Assembly: GCF_026419855.1 (NCBI RefSeq)
Contig: NZ_JAOAKP010000010.1
Coordinates: 1-43,917, forward strand
DNA: 43,917 nucleotides
Source of the DNA: Methanothrix sp.
GTDB taxonomy: Archaea > Halobacteriota > Methanosarcinia > Methanotrichales > Methanotrichaceae
Direction: 5' to 3'
In this document: positions 15,715 to 23,386 of the stretch, piece after piece
Layout of the letters: every line of letters begins with the position of its first letter
How positions within the stretch are numbered: position 1 is the first letter of the stretch
Position numbers and translations under genes: made by a program
The notes under the pieces: generated by a model
The model's database searches: none
Told to the model about the DNA's origin: nothing
What the model saw: the letters and a program-made list of their open reading frames with translations, nothing else

Positions 15715-16314
15715 ATGAAGGTCACCACTCTGTTCAGCGGCGGGAAGGATAGCGGGCTGACTGCGATACTGCTTGAGCCGTTCTTCGACGAGATCGAGCT
15801 TGTGACGTTCAGCTTCGGGCATGACAGAGCATGGGAAGTGGCTGCAAGGGCAGCCAAGGCCATAGGCCATCCCCATCGGGTCGAGATCCTAGACGCGGAG
15901 GTCCTGGAGACGGGTCTTGAGATGCTCCGGAGGGATGGGTACCCGAACAATGCCCTGAACTACGTCCACATGTGCGCTGTCGAGATCCTGGCGGAGAGCT
16001 GCGAGTATGTCGCAGACGGCACACGCAGGGATGATAGAGCCCCGGTCATGACCGCGAGCTCCATAAGGAGCCTGGAGGACAGGCACAAAATGCACTATCT
16101 GAGACCGCTTGCAGGCTGGGGCTGGAGGGCGATAAATGAGATGGCCAGCAAATACCTCGAGTTCGAGGTGCTGCCTAGCGACAGGTATCCGGCCTCTGAT
16201 TTCGAGGTCGGCTTGAGATATGCGCTTGCAGAGCGGTATGGCCAGAGCGAGGTCGACAGGATATTCCCTGCAAATCACACGCATTCCAGAGTTGTTCGGA
16301 GGAAGTTGTTTTGA
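15715..16314 (+). CDS. PP-loop ATP pyrophosphatase (adenine nucleotide alpha-hydrolase fold)
   Basis: A 199-residue N-type ATP pyrophosphatase. The PP-loop [12 protein letters not shown] is at residues 6-17. Further family features are [28 protein letters not shown] and a C-terminal [10 protein letters not shown]. Such enzymes adenylate a substrate before thiolation or amidation, often of tRNA or a translation factor. It sits inside a ribosomal operon, two bases after the PDCD5 gene and overlapping L39e by four bases, so a target in translation is likely. The actual substrate is unknown. Confidence 0.8.
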   Translation: MKVTTLFSGGKDSGLTAILLEPFFDEIELVTFSFGHDRAWEVAARAAKAIGHPHRVEILDAEVLETGLEMLRRDGYPNNALNYVHMCAVEILAESCEYVADGTRRDDRAPVMTASSIRSLEDRHKMHYLRPLAGWGWRAINEMASKYLEFEVLPSDRYPASDFEVGLRYALAERYGQSEVDRIFPANHTHSRVVRRKLF

Positions 16315-16460
16315 GCAAGAAGATGAAGCCGAAGAAGATACGGCTTGCCAAGGCTCTTAGGCAGAACCAGAGGGTGCCTCTCTGGGTCATAATGAAGACG
16401 AAGCGCAGGGTTGTATCACACCCGAAGAGGCGCCACTGGAGAAGGAGCTCGTTGGAGTGA
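16311..16460 (+). CDS. rpl39e: 50S ribosomal protein L39e
   Basis: A 49-residue, very basic protein lining the exit tunnel of the large subunit. [19 protein letters not shown] and the ending [10 protein letters not shown] identify it. The start is TTG 16311, overlapping the stop of the PP-loop gene (TTGA). L31e begins six bases later. Confidence 0.95.
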   Translation: MSKKMKPKKIRLAKALRQNQRVPLWVIMKTKRRVVSHPKRRHWRRSSLE

Positions 16461-16466
16461 GCATTT

Positions 16467-16730
16467 ATGGAGGTTGAGCAGGTATACACAGTTCCACTCA
16501 GGCATGTCAAGCGAGTGCCGAGGTGGAGAAGGGCGAAAAGGGCGGTTTCAGAGCTGAAGAGCTATCTCTCCAGGCACATGAAGGCCCCGCTGAATAAGAT
16601 CAGCATAGACAACGCCCTGAATGAGATGATCTGGGCCAGGAGCAATGAGAAGCCCCCCTGCAGGATCAGGGTGAAGGCGGTAAAGTTCGACGATGGCAGA
16701 GTTGAGGCGGAGCTTGCAGGTGGCAGATAG
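16467..16730 (+). CDS. rpl31e: 50S ribosomal protein L31e
   Basis: An 87-residue large-subunit protein near the tunnel exit. YTVPLRHVKRVPRWRRAKRA and the NALNEMIWARSNEKPP segment are typical. It overlaps the aIF6 start by 11 bases. Confidence 0.95.
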   Translation: MEVEQVYTVPLRHVKRVPRWRRAKRAVSELKSYLSRHMKAPLNKISIDNALNEMIWARSNEKPPCRIRVKAVKFDDGRVEAELAGGR

Positions 16731-17385
16731 ACGCACACAGGTCGCTGGAAGCTCCCTCCTGGGGGTATTTGCAAGATGCACCGAGTCGCTCGTGCTGGTG
16801 CCACCGGAGGCGAGTGAGCGGAGCGTGGAGATGCTCAGCGCCGGCCTGGATGTGGAGCCAGTGGTCACCGTCATCGGCTGCAGCTCTGTGCTCGGCTCAC
16901 TGATATGTGCGAACTCCGAGGGATTCGTGGTGACCAGGTACGCCACAGACGACGAGATCAGGGTGCTTGAGGAGCACGGCAGGGTTGCAAGGCTGCCCGG
17001 GAAGATAACAGCTGCAGGGAATGTCATACTGGCAAATGACAATGCAGCGCTCGTTCATCCAGGCCTCAGCGACAGCGCATGTGAGGTCATCTCTGATACG
17101 CTGGGTGTCGTCGTGCGCAGGGGCACCATAGGCGGGCTGAAGACCGTCGGGATGACGGCTGTGGCGACAAACAAGGGCATACTTGCACATCCCAGGATAT
17201 CTGCAGAGGAGATAGGCGTGCTTGAGGATCTCTTCGGGCTTCCGGTCGATGTCGGCACGGTAAACTTCGGGTCTCCGCTCGTCGGCTCCGGGCTGCTGGC
17301 GAACAGCCGGGGGTATATGGCAGGTCTGGAGACCACGGGCCCCGAGCTTGGCAGAATTGAGGATGCTCTTGGATTTCTGGAGTGA
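16720..17385 (+). CDS. eif6: Translation initiation factor aIF6
   Basis: A 221-residue anti-association factor that binds the large ribosomal subunit and keeps it from joining the small one too early. The fivefold pentein repeat is visible in recurring units such as LGVFARCTESLVLVP, ICANSEGFVV, LANDNAALVHPGLS, ATNKGILAHPRIS and LLANSRGYMAG. GTG 16720 gives the normal N-terminus and has GGCGGAG seven bases before it, inside the end of L31e. Confidence 0.94.
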   Translation: MADRRTQVAGSSLLGVFARCTESLVLVPPEASERSVEMLSAGLDVEPVVTVIGCSSVLGSLICANSEGFVVTRYATDDEIRVLEEHGRVARLPGKITAAGNVILANDNAALVHPGLSDSACEVISDTLGVVVRRGTIGGLKTVGMTAVATNKGILAHPRISAEEIGVLEDLFGLPVDVGTVNFGSPLVGSGLLANSRGYMAGLETTGPELGRIEDALGFLE

Positions 17386-17390
17386 TGGAT

Positions 17391-17582
17391 ATGGGTAAGT
17401 ATATTGTAACAGGGCGTTACAAGGCCAGCTTCATCGGCAATGTCTGGCAGAAGTTCACCAAGGTTCTGGAGTGCCCCAATGAGAGGGTAGCCATCGAATG
17501 GGCCTACTCTCTGATGGGAAGCAAGCATGGCCTGAAGCGCGGCCTGATAAAAATCGATGAGGTGAGGGCTGGTGAGTGGTAA
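17391..17582 (+). CDS. rplX: 50S ribosomal protein L18Ae (LX)
   Basis: A 63-residue small archaeal ribosomal protein. GKYIVTGRYKA, WQKFTKVLECPNERVA and YSLMGSKHGLKRGLI match the LX family. ATG 17391 has GGAG nine bases upstream; an earlier ATG at 17382 overlaps the aIF6 stop (ATGA) but sits directly on that GGAG. It overlaps prefoldin alpha by 11 bases. Confidence 0.9.
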   Translation: MGKYIVTGRYKASFIGNVWQKFTKVLECPNERVAIEWAYSLMGSKHGLKRGLIKIDEVRAGEW

Positions 17583-18033
17583 GCCACAGTCGCCTGAGAA
17601 CCAGGCGCGCCAGCTCATAGTCGCATACCAGCAGTACCAGGCGGAGGCCGAATCCCTCGTGAGGGAGCTGGGCCTCATACAGATGACCGCAGAGGGTCTG
17701 GACAAGGCCATAAGCGCCATAGGAGCCCTCTCAAAGGCAGCTGAAGGGCAGGAGATGCTCGTTCCGATCGGCTCTGGATCGTTCGCCTATGCGAAGCTCT
17801 CCTCTAAAGATAAAGTTGTGGTGAATGTGGGCGGGGGCGTCTCCATAGAGAAGCCCGCTGGCGAGGCGATGGAGATGCTCAGGGCTAGAAGGAACGCCAT
17901 CTCTGAGAGCTCGAAGAAGATAAACGAGGCGCTGGCGAAGATCGAGCAGGAGATGGCCAGAATCCAGGTTGCTCTTGAGCGCCTGGAGAGAGAGCTGCAG
18001 AAGCAGGGTGGGAGCGAAGGGTTTGTTCAATAA
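17572..18033 (+). CDS. pfdA: Prefoldin subunit alpha
   Basis: A 153-residue co-chaperone subunit of the archaeal alpha2beta4 prefoldin, which hands unfolded proteins to the thermosome. Two coiled-coil helices (residues ~12-50 and ~105-145) flank the beta-hairpin region MLVPIGSGSFAYAKL and VVVNVGGGVSIEK. It starts at GTG 17572 inside the LX gene and overlaps ftsY at the 3' end. Prefoldin beta is not in this window. Confidence 0.93.
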   Translation: MSGKPQSPENQARQLIVAYQQYQAEAESLVRELGLIQMTAEGLDKAISAIGALSKAAEGQEMLVPIGSGSFAYAKLSSKDKVVVNVGGGVSIEKPAGEAMEMLRARRNAISESSKKINEALAKIEQEMARIQVALERLERELQKQGGSEGFVQ

Positions 18034-19129
18034 GCTCAAGGAGAAGCTCTCGGGCTTCAAGGAATCCATAACAACCAAGATCCTGGAGAAGGCTGCGGGA
18101 AGCATACCGATAATAGGCAACAAATCAGAGCCCGCGGCAGCTCAGCAGGATATGAGACCTGCGCCTGAGACCCCCGTGAAAACCGCTGAGAGCAGATCAG
18201 CAGCCCCAAATCCACAGGTTGAGGCAGTTCCACCTCCAAAGATATCCATTGTGGATAAGGCCAGGTCCCTGATCTTCGAGAGAGAGGTCATTCTCGACGA
18301 GAAGGATCTCGAGGAGCCTCTGTGGGGCCTGGAGATGGCTCTCCTCGAGAGCGATGTGGCTCTGCCTGTTGCAGAGGAGATCGTGAGTTCCGTGAAGAGC
18401 TCTCTCGTAGGAAGCAGGAAGAAGATCGGATCAGACACAGGCGATCTGGTTGAGAGCGCGCTCCGGGCGGCACTTCTCAAGGTCTTATCAAAGAACGTCT
18501 TCGACTTTGATGAGTTCATAAAAAACGCTCCAAAGCCCGTGAAGATACTCTTCGTCGGAGTCAACGGCACAGGCAAGACCACCAGCATAGCGAAGGTCGC
18601 CAGGTACCTCAGGGATCGTGGCTACTCTGTGGTTCTAGCGGCTGGCGATACATTCAGGGCAGGGGCAATAGAGCAGCTCGAGACCCACGGGCAGCGTCTG
18701 GATCTCAAGGTCATAAAGCACAAGACCGGCGGGGATCCGGCTGCTGTCATATTCGATGCCATCGAGTATGCGAAGGCACATAAGAAGGATGTTGTGCTTG
18801 CTGATACAGCAGGCAGGCTTCACACGAACATAAACCTCATGGACCAGATGAAGAAGATCGTGAGGGTGACAAAGCCTGACATGCTCATATTCGTGGACGA
18901 GGCGATCGCTGGAAATGACGCGGTTGAGAGGGCCAGGCTCTTCAATGAGTCCGTCCCGATCACGGGCACGATACTGACGAAGACGGATGCTGATGCAAAG
19001 GGCGGATCCGCGATATCGATCGCATATGTCACAGGAAAGCCCATCCTGTTCCTGGGCGTGGGCCAGGATTACCCGGACCTCGTGAAGTTCGACCCGCAGT
19101 GGCTCGTGGACCGGCTGCTGGGCGATTGA
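18023..19129 (+). CDS. ftsY: Signal recognition particle receptor FtsY
   Basis: A 368-residue SRP GTPase that docks ribosome-SRP complexes at the membrane. A short basic N-terminus (FNKLKEKLSGFKESI) precedes a low-complexity acidic linker, then the N domain and the G domain. The G motifs are GVNGTGKTTSIAK, DTAGRLHTN and TKTDADAKGG. The start is TTG 18023 with GGAG eight bases upstream, inside prefoldin; GTG 18008 is an alternative. Last gene of the translation/secretion operon. Confidence 0.94.
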   Translation: MFNKLKEKLSGFKESITTKILEKAAGSIPIIGNKSEPAAAQQDMRPAPETPVKTAESRSAAPNPQVEAVPPPKISIVDKARSLIFEREVILDEKDLEEPLWGLEMALLESDVALPVAEEIVSSVKSSLVGSRKKIGSDTGDLVESALRAALLKVLSKNVFDFDEFIKNAPKPVKILFVGVNGTGKTTSIAKVARYLRDRGYSVVLAAGDTFRAGAIEQLETHGQRLDLKVIKHKTGGDPAAVIFDAIEYAKAHKKDVVLADTAGRLHTNINLMDQMKKIVRVTKPDMLIFVDEAIAGNDAVERARLFNESVPITGTILTKTDADAKGGSAISIAYVTGKPILFLGVGQDYPDLVKFDPQWLVDRLLGD

Positions 19130-19143
19130 TGAGAAGGGTTCCC

Positions 19144-19162
19144 ACATCCAGCAGCTGGATGT
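19144..19162. promoter_or_regulatory. Perfect 9-bp inverted repeat (terminator or operator)
   Basis: ACATCCAGC (19144-19152) and GCTGGATGT (19154-19162) are perfect inverted repeats separated by one base. The repeat lies between the ftsY stop and the TATA box of the next gene, and a T-rich stretch follows. It could end the long ftsY operon or be an operator for the SWIM gene. A one-base loop is poor for an RNA hairpin, which favours a DNA-binding site. Confidence 0.5.
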
Positions 19163-19180
19163 ATCACTTCTGTCATTTTC

Positions 19181-19187
19181 TTTAAAT
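19181..19187 (+). promoter_or_regulatory. TATA box of the SWIM-domain gene
   Basis: TTTAAAT lies about 27 bp before ATG 19212, a textbook spacing for a leaderless archaeal transcript. Confidence 0.6.
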
Positions 19188-19211
19188 ACCTCCATCTCAT
19201 GAAGCGATATC

Positions 19212-20945
19212 ATGCTTCCTGATCTGAGCGAGGATGATGTTCGTGCGCTGGTGGGACCCAGGAGCTTCGAGCGCGGCTATCGCTATTTTCTTGATGGCGC
19301 TGTCTTTGATGCACGTCTTCAGGAAATGAGGCTCAAGGCATACTGCGAGGGCTCGCAGCCCCAGCCATACAGGGTTCAAGTCACATTCGATTCCAAGGGG
19401 ATCATAGAATCGCACTGCTCCTGTCCGGTGGGCGAGGATGGCGACTGCAAGCACATCGCCGCGTTGCTTCTGACATGGATCCATCGCAGGGACGAATTCA
19501 GAGAGATCGAGGATCCGGATGCGGTCCTGGGGAGAATGAGCAGAGACGAGCTCATCGCGCTCGTCAGGCGCATGCTGGCCCAGCGGCCGGAGCTGGAGGC
19601 GCTGCTGGTATCCCCACTAAAGGGCAGGCGCCACATGCCTGTGAAGCCTGATGTTTATCGCAGCCGCGCAGCAGCGATATTCCGGCGCGCGGATTACGGC
19701 TGGGATGTCGAGGAAGCAATCGCGAATGATCTGAAGGATATCCTGGATGCCGGATCCGGGTTCCTTGCTCAGGAGGACCCCGCCAGTGCGGCAGCTGTTT
19801 ACATTGGCGTGGTCCTTGAGGTCCTCTCCAGGTACGAGGAGTTCCAGGATGCCGAGGGGCTGCTCTGCGAGGTGGTGCAGAAGTGCGCGGAGGGGCTGGG
19901 GCTCTGCCTGGAGGGCTCTGACGATCCAGCACTCAGGAAGGAGATGCTGCGGGCGCTCTTCGATATAATAAGATATGATACGGACCTCGGCGGGGTTGGG
20001 CTGAGCGATGATGTGGTCGAGATCATCTTAAAGCATGCATCCCCTGAGGAGCGGCGCATCTTCGCATCCTGGATTCAGGATGTATCCGCTGGCGATGCGC
20101 TGGATGACTGGCAGCACCGCAGATATGGAGAGCTTCTGCTTGAGCTGGAGGGCGAGGATCTGGATGACGAGATGTTTCTGGAGCTGTGCCGGAAGATGGG
20201 TCTCCTGGAGCAGCTGGTGGATCGGCTGCTCTCCATCGGTCGGCTGGATGAGGCTGTAGCCGAGACGAAATGGGTGGATGACAAGAGGCTGCTCAGGCTC
20301 GCAGATATCTTCTTGGCCCACGGACACAGGGACATCGCGGAGCGGCTTGTTGCGAGGCAAATTGAGAACACCGGCAGCTGGTTCATGATGGACTGGCTCA
20401 AAGATCGGTACCTGGAGAGAGGCGAGCTCTCTGGCGCTATGGAGTTGAGCAGGCAGCTCTTTCAGATTCATCCGACATTTTCAAGGTATCAGGATCTGCG
20501 AGGCATCGCCAGGGAGCTCGGCACATGGGAGCATCTGAGATCTCAGCTGCACGATTCTCTGATAGCTGGAGGCAGGCATGATCTGCTCCTGAAGATCTAC
20601 TCGGACGAGGGGGAGATTGATCGGGCGATCGAATCGGCGAAGATGATTTTAGAGAGACGTATCCTCAACACCGGGGATGCAGACCTCATCGAGAGCGCGG
20701 CGCGGGCCGCGGAGGATGAGTGCCCTGATGCTGCTCTGGAGATCTACCGCGCCCTTGCGGAGAAGCTGATCGGCGCACGCGGGCGGGATAACTACCAGCG
20801 GGCCTGCAGATACTTCATCCGCATGCGTGATCTTTACCGGCATTCGGGGAGGGGTGAGGAATGGGAGAGATACATACTCGATCTCCGCGAGCGCAACCGG
20901 AGACTTCCCGCGCTGAGGGAGGAGCTGAAGAAAGCCGGGCTATAG
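19212..20945 (+). CDS. SWIM zinc-finger protein with long helical repeat region
   Basis: A 577-residue protein. Residues 1-90 contain a SWIM domain with CSC (69-71) and CKH (79-81) ligands, in SHCSCPVGEDGDCKHIAALL. SWIM domains bind DNA or proteins. The remaining ~480 residues are acidic and helical with TPR-like repeats, for example LLEQLVDRLLSIGRLDEAVA and LKDRYLERGELSGAMELS. No catalytic domain (such as a Swi2/Snf2 helicase) is fused to it. Exact role unknown; it may be a scaffold. It is a single-gene unit with its own promoter. Confidence 0.75.
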   Translation: MLPDLSEDDVRALVGPRSFERGYRYFLDGAVFDARLQEMRLKAYCEGSQPQPYRVQVTFDSKGIIESHCSCPVGEDGDCKHIAALLLTWIHRRDEFREIEDPDAVLGRMSRDELIALVRRMLAQRPELEALLVSPLKGRRHMPVKPDVYRSRAAAIFRRADYGWDVEEAIANDLKDILDAGSGFLAQEDPASAAAVYIGVVLEVLSRYEEFQDAEGLLCEVVQKCAEGLGLCLEGSDDPALRKEMLRALFDIIRYDTDLGGVGLSDDVVEIILKHASPEERRIFASWIQDVSAGDALDDWQHRRYGELLLELEGEDLDDEMFLELCRKMGLLEQLVDRLLSIGRLDEAVAETKWVDDKRLLRLADIFLAHGHRDIAERLVARQIENTGSWFMMDWLKDRYLERGELSGAMELSRQLFQIHPTFSRYQDLRGIARELGTWEHLRSQLHDSLIAGGRHDLLLKIYSDEGEIDRAIESAKMILERRILNTGDADLIESAARAAEDECPDAALEIYRALAEKLIGARGRDNYQRACRYFIRMRDLYRHSGRGEEWERYILDLRERNRRLPALREELKKAGL

Positions 20946-20974
20946 CGTTTCGATATTCGCTCTTGTTGAGCTTG

Positions 20975-21166
20975 GGTAGTCTACCTACGACGTGTGGATA
21001 AATGCAAAAGCAATAGCTACAGGAGATTCATAGCCATCAACAGCGCTGTAAGGCGTCGGAAAGTATTAACAGGTCATGGATGTCGATTTTCATGCCGACG
21101 GCGTTCGAAATAAACACATCTCAGGGAGCCGGCCCATCAAGATCAACTCAAAGAAGGTAGACTACC
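20975..21166. mobile_element. MITE-B, complete copy (192 bp)
   Basis: The ends are inverted repeats GGTAGTCTACCT (20975-20986) and AGGTAGACTACC (21155-21166), each itself nearly palindromic. The flanks TGAGCTTG (20967-20974) and TGAGCTCG (21167-21174) match at seven of eight bases, a likely target duplication. The right two thirds matches 1-124 of this window. No transposase is encoded, so it is non-autonomous. Confidence 0.8.
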
Positions 21167-21228
21167 TGAGCTCGAGCATGCGAAGAACTTCATCCTTCCA
21201 GAGAATAATGAAAGATGTGCGGCTGCAC

Positions 21229-21588
21229 TCAGGCGGCCGCCCTGCTGCTCCGCTGGTCTTCTGGGGGATGCGATCTCAGCGCCAGTATTCCGCCGGCGAT
21301 CAGTATGAGACCCGCAATTATCCAGAAAGCGGATGTCGTCACGAAGCCGAGTATGCCGCTGAGAAGCATCAGCGCTCCCCCTGCTCTGTGGTTGTGTGTC
21401 ACGAGCGCGCCGCCCACGATGCCAGTTATGCCGAAGAGTATGGCGCCGAAGCCCAGCACTGTCACAGTCTCAGCACCCTCTGCGCCGACCGCACCGCCGA
21501 TACCTCCTATGAACATGACGATTATTCCGGTCAGTATTCCGAACAGCCCTCCCACTATACCCAAAGCAAGCTCAGCATTTCTGCTCAT
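21229..21588 (-). CDS. Small four-helix membrane protein, DUF4064-like
   Basis: A 119-residue hydrophobic, glycine-rich protein with about four membrane segments (LGIVGGLFGILTGIIVMFIG, VLGFGAILFGITGIVGGAL, ALMLLSGILGFVTTSAF, FWIIAGLILIAGGILAL). The pattern resembles the DUF4064 group of small membrane proteins; function is unknown. AGGTGGTGG precedes ATG 21588. It follows cas6 in the same direction with a ~170-bp gap, so a shared transcript is possible but not shown. Confidence 0.65.
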   Translation of the reverse strand: MSRNAELALGIVGGLFGILTGIIVMFIGGIGGAVGAEGAETVTVLGFGAILFGITGIVGGALVTHNHRAGGALMLLSGILGFVTTSAFWIIAGLILIAGGILALRSHPPEDQRSSRAAA

Positions 21589-21761
21589 GTATCCACCACC
21601 TCATTTAGGCCCTGATCTATCGGTCAGGACTATCTAAAAAGGTGCAGAACCTGAACAGCGAGTGCTTCAAAAACCGCCCATGCAGATCACAGCTCGACGA
21701 AAGCGAGCGATATACTGCAGACGGTTGAATGATGCGATCCCTTTCGGGTTTTCCAAAAGAG

Positions 21762-22622
21762 CTATCTATCCGCCTGTGGCGATATTTCCGATCTGCAGAT
21801 GCGCACCTCGACAGCACCGCATCCCCGTGCAACCGCGCTTCCGATGCCGCTGTACTCAGCGAATCTCGAGAGCGCAACTATTCCATTTCTCACGTCTCTG
21901 GGTGCATCATCAGTGAATGTGTAGATGCATCTGCCTGTGAACCCTGGCCTGAGGATCGGTCTGTGATGGCCCTTCCTCTGATCAAATACTGTGTTCACCA
22001 TTGCGCTGTGCGTCTCATATGATACCGGCCGCTCGATGATGAACCTGGCCATCTCATCCCTCTCGATATCCATCCTGAATCCATCCGGACAGGATGAATT
22101 CCATTTGGACAGAAGGGAGGAGAAGACGGCCTCACGGTGCGGGAACATCTCGTAGACACCGCTGTTCCTGTACTTTATGCATGTTGGCGAGATGAACCTG
22201 ATATCTACATGCATATCCTCGCGATCAGATGAACGCAGAAGCTCCTCAAAGCTTGAAGCCGATGTGCTGACCCTCTCGACCTGCAGCTCGCCCCTCTCAA
22301 GCATGATGCTCCTCTCACGTAGGACCAGCTGTCTCACTATTGACGAGAAGAGCTCGCCTTCCCTGGAATCAGCTATGCCGATCTTCATGCAGTAGCTGCG
22401 CGCTGGATCGAGCTTCTTGTGCCTCGGGCGATCTCCCGGCATGAAGACGCCGCGCAACGGGCTCAGCGACATGCTGAGATGGGAGTCGTGCACGTGCGCA
22501 GAGATGTCCTCATCCACCTCTCTTATTATGTTGAGAAGCGCTGAATAGAGCTGATATCCCTCACTTGATGGTACCTCAAATGACTCTACAGGCCTTGCTA
22601 TCAGCGTTATCTTCTGAGGCAT
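21762..22622 (-). CDS. cas6: CRISPR endoribonuclease Cas6
   Basis: A 286-residue RAMP protein that cuts CRISPR precursor RNA in the repeat. The N-terminus KITLIARPVESFEVPSSEGY followed by LYSALLNII and DISAHVHDSHLSMSLSPLRG is the Cas6 ferredoxin-fold start, with candidate catalytic histidines H43, H45 and H48. Near the C-terminus is the glycine-rich loop SGIGSAVARGCGAVEVR. ATG 22622 is about 27 bp downstream of TTTAAA (22647-22652 on this strand), so it is probably leaderless; an in-frame ATG at 22643 would lie too close to the TATA box. No effector or adaptation genes and no array are visible next to it; only the divergent csa3 accompanies it. Confidence 0.88.
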   Translation of the reverse strand: MPQKITLIARPVESFEVPSSEGYQLYSALLNIIREVDEDISAHVHDSHLSMSLSPLRGVFMPGDRPRHKKLDPARSYCMKIGIADSREGELFSSIVRQLVLRERSIMLERGELQVERVSTSASSFEELLRSSDREDMHVDIRFISPTCIKYRNSGVYEMFPHREAVFSSLLSKWNSSCPDGFRMDIERDEMARFIIERPVSYETHSAMVNTVFDQRKGHHRPILRPGFTGRCIYTFTDDAPRDVRNGIVALSRFAEYSGIGSAVARGCGAVEVRICRSEISPQADR

Positions 22623-22665
22623 TGATAGGGGGTAGTTGTGCAAGGATTTAAACCTGTCGATAATT

Positions 22666-22740
22666 GCATTTATGTCGTAAATTTGAAAACAAAACTAGTC
22701 AATGTCCAAAAAATGCAACAAAAAAGCATTTATGCATAAA
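22666..22740. promoter_or_regulatory. Two palindromic sites in the cas6/csa3 divergent promoter
   Basis: GCATTTATG occurs twice, at 22666-22674 and 22726-22734. The first begins the dyad ATTTA-tgtcg-TAAAT (22668-22682). The second is part of the perfect palindrome TTTATGCATAAA (22729-22740), which overlaps the likely csa3 TATA region 17-27 bp before its start. The first lies just behind the cas6 TATA box. Csa3 is a dimeric CARF-wHTH regulator, so these are good candidate sites for it. Confidence 0.55.
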
Positions 22741-22756
22741 ATTCCAGCTGGATTCG

Positions 22757-23386
22757 ATGAAGACATACATATCCCCCATAGGTTTCGATTCCTCCCAGCT
22801 GATCTCCCTGATAGTGAAGTACGGCATAGAAGGGGGTGACAGGATCGTCCTGGTGCGTCCTGAGGACGAGAGGGATAAGCGCGGCGAGCTTGCGGTTCAG
22901 GCGATCAGGGATCTCTCTCTGCAGATCGACAGTTCCATCGATCTTCAGATTCACAGGGTTGATCACAGGGATTTCGAGGGCATGGTTCTCTCCCTCAGAG
23001 ACCTGCTTCGGAACTCGGAGGGCAGGCTCATAGTGAACCTATCCGGCGGACCGAGGGAGATTTTTCTGGCCTTCACGATCGCCTGCCTCTCTGTCTGCGA
23101 CAGGATCTACAAGGCGACGAACTTCAGTGACATAGACAGATCGCTCAAGGAGATCGAGCTTCCAAATATCAAAGCATCTCTTGATGAGAGGTTTCTCAGG
23201 ATTCTGAGAGACGTGGAGGAGCACCAGCCAACTAGCATAATGGATATAGCAAAACGCCTTAACATATCTGAAAGCTCTGTATCCAGACAGGTTGCGACTC
23301 TGGCAGAGCTCAAAGCGGTGGATGTGACACAGAGGGGCAAGACGAAGGAGGTCAGGATAACAATCACCGGCAGGCTCTTTCTGTGA
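22757..23386 (+). CDS. csa3: Csa3-type CARF-HTH transcriptional regulator
   Basis: A 209-residue regulator of CRISPR-associated loci. Residues 1-130 form a CARF domain (start MKTYISPIGFDSSQLISLI, ligand-side motif NLSGGPREIFLAFTIA), which in this family binds cyclic oligoadenylate or a related ligand. Residues ~155-209 are a winged helix (SIMDIAKRLNISESSVSRQV). ATG 22757 begins the domain; the upstream open frame has no family match. It faces away from cas6 and shares with it a promoter region holding two palindromes, suggesting control of both. Confidence 0.88.
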   Translation: MKTYISPIGFDSSQLISLIVKYGIEGGDRIVLVRPEDERDKRGELAVQAIRDLSLQIDSSIDLQIHRVDHRDFEGMVLSLRDLLRNSEGRLIVNLSGGPREIFLAFTIACLSVCDRIYKATNFSDIDRSLKEIELPNIKASLDERFLRILRDVEEHQPTSIMDIAKRLNISESSVSRQVATLAELKAVDVTQRGKTKEVRITITGRLFL

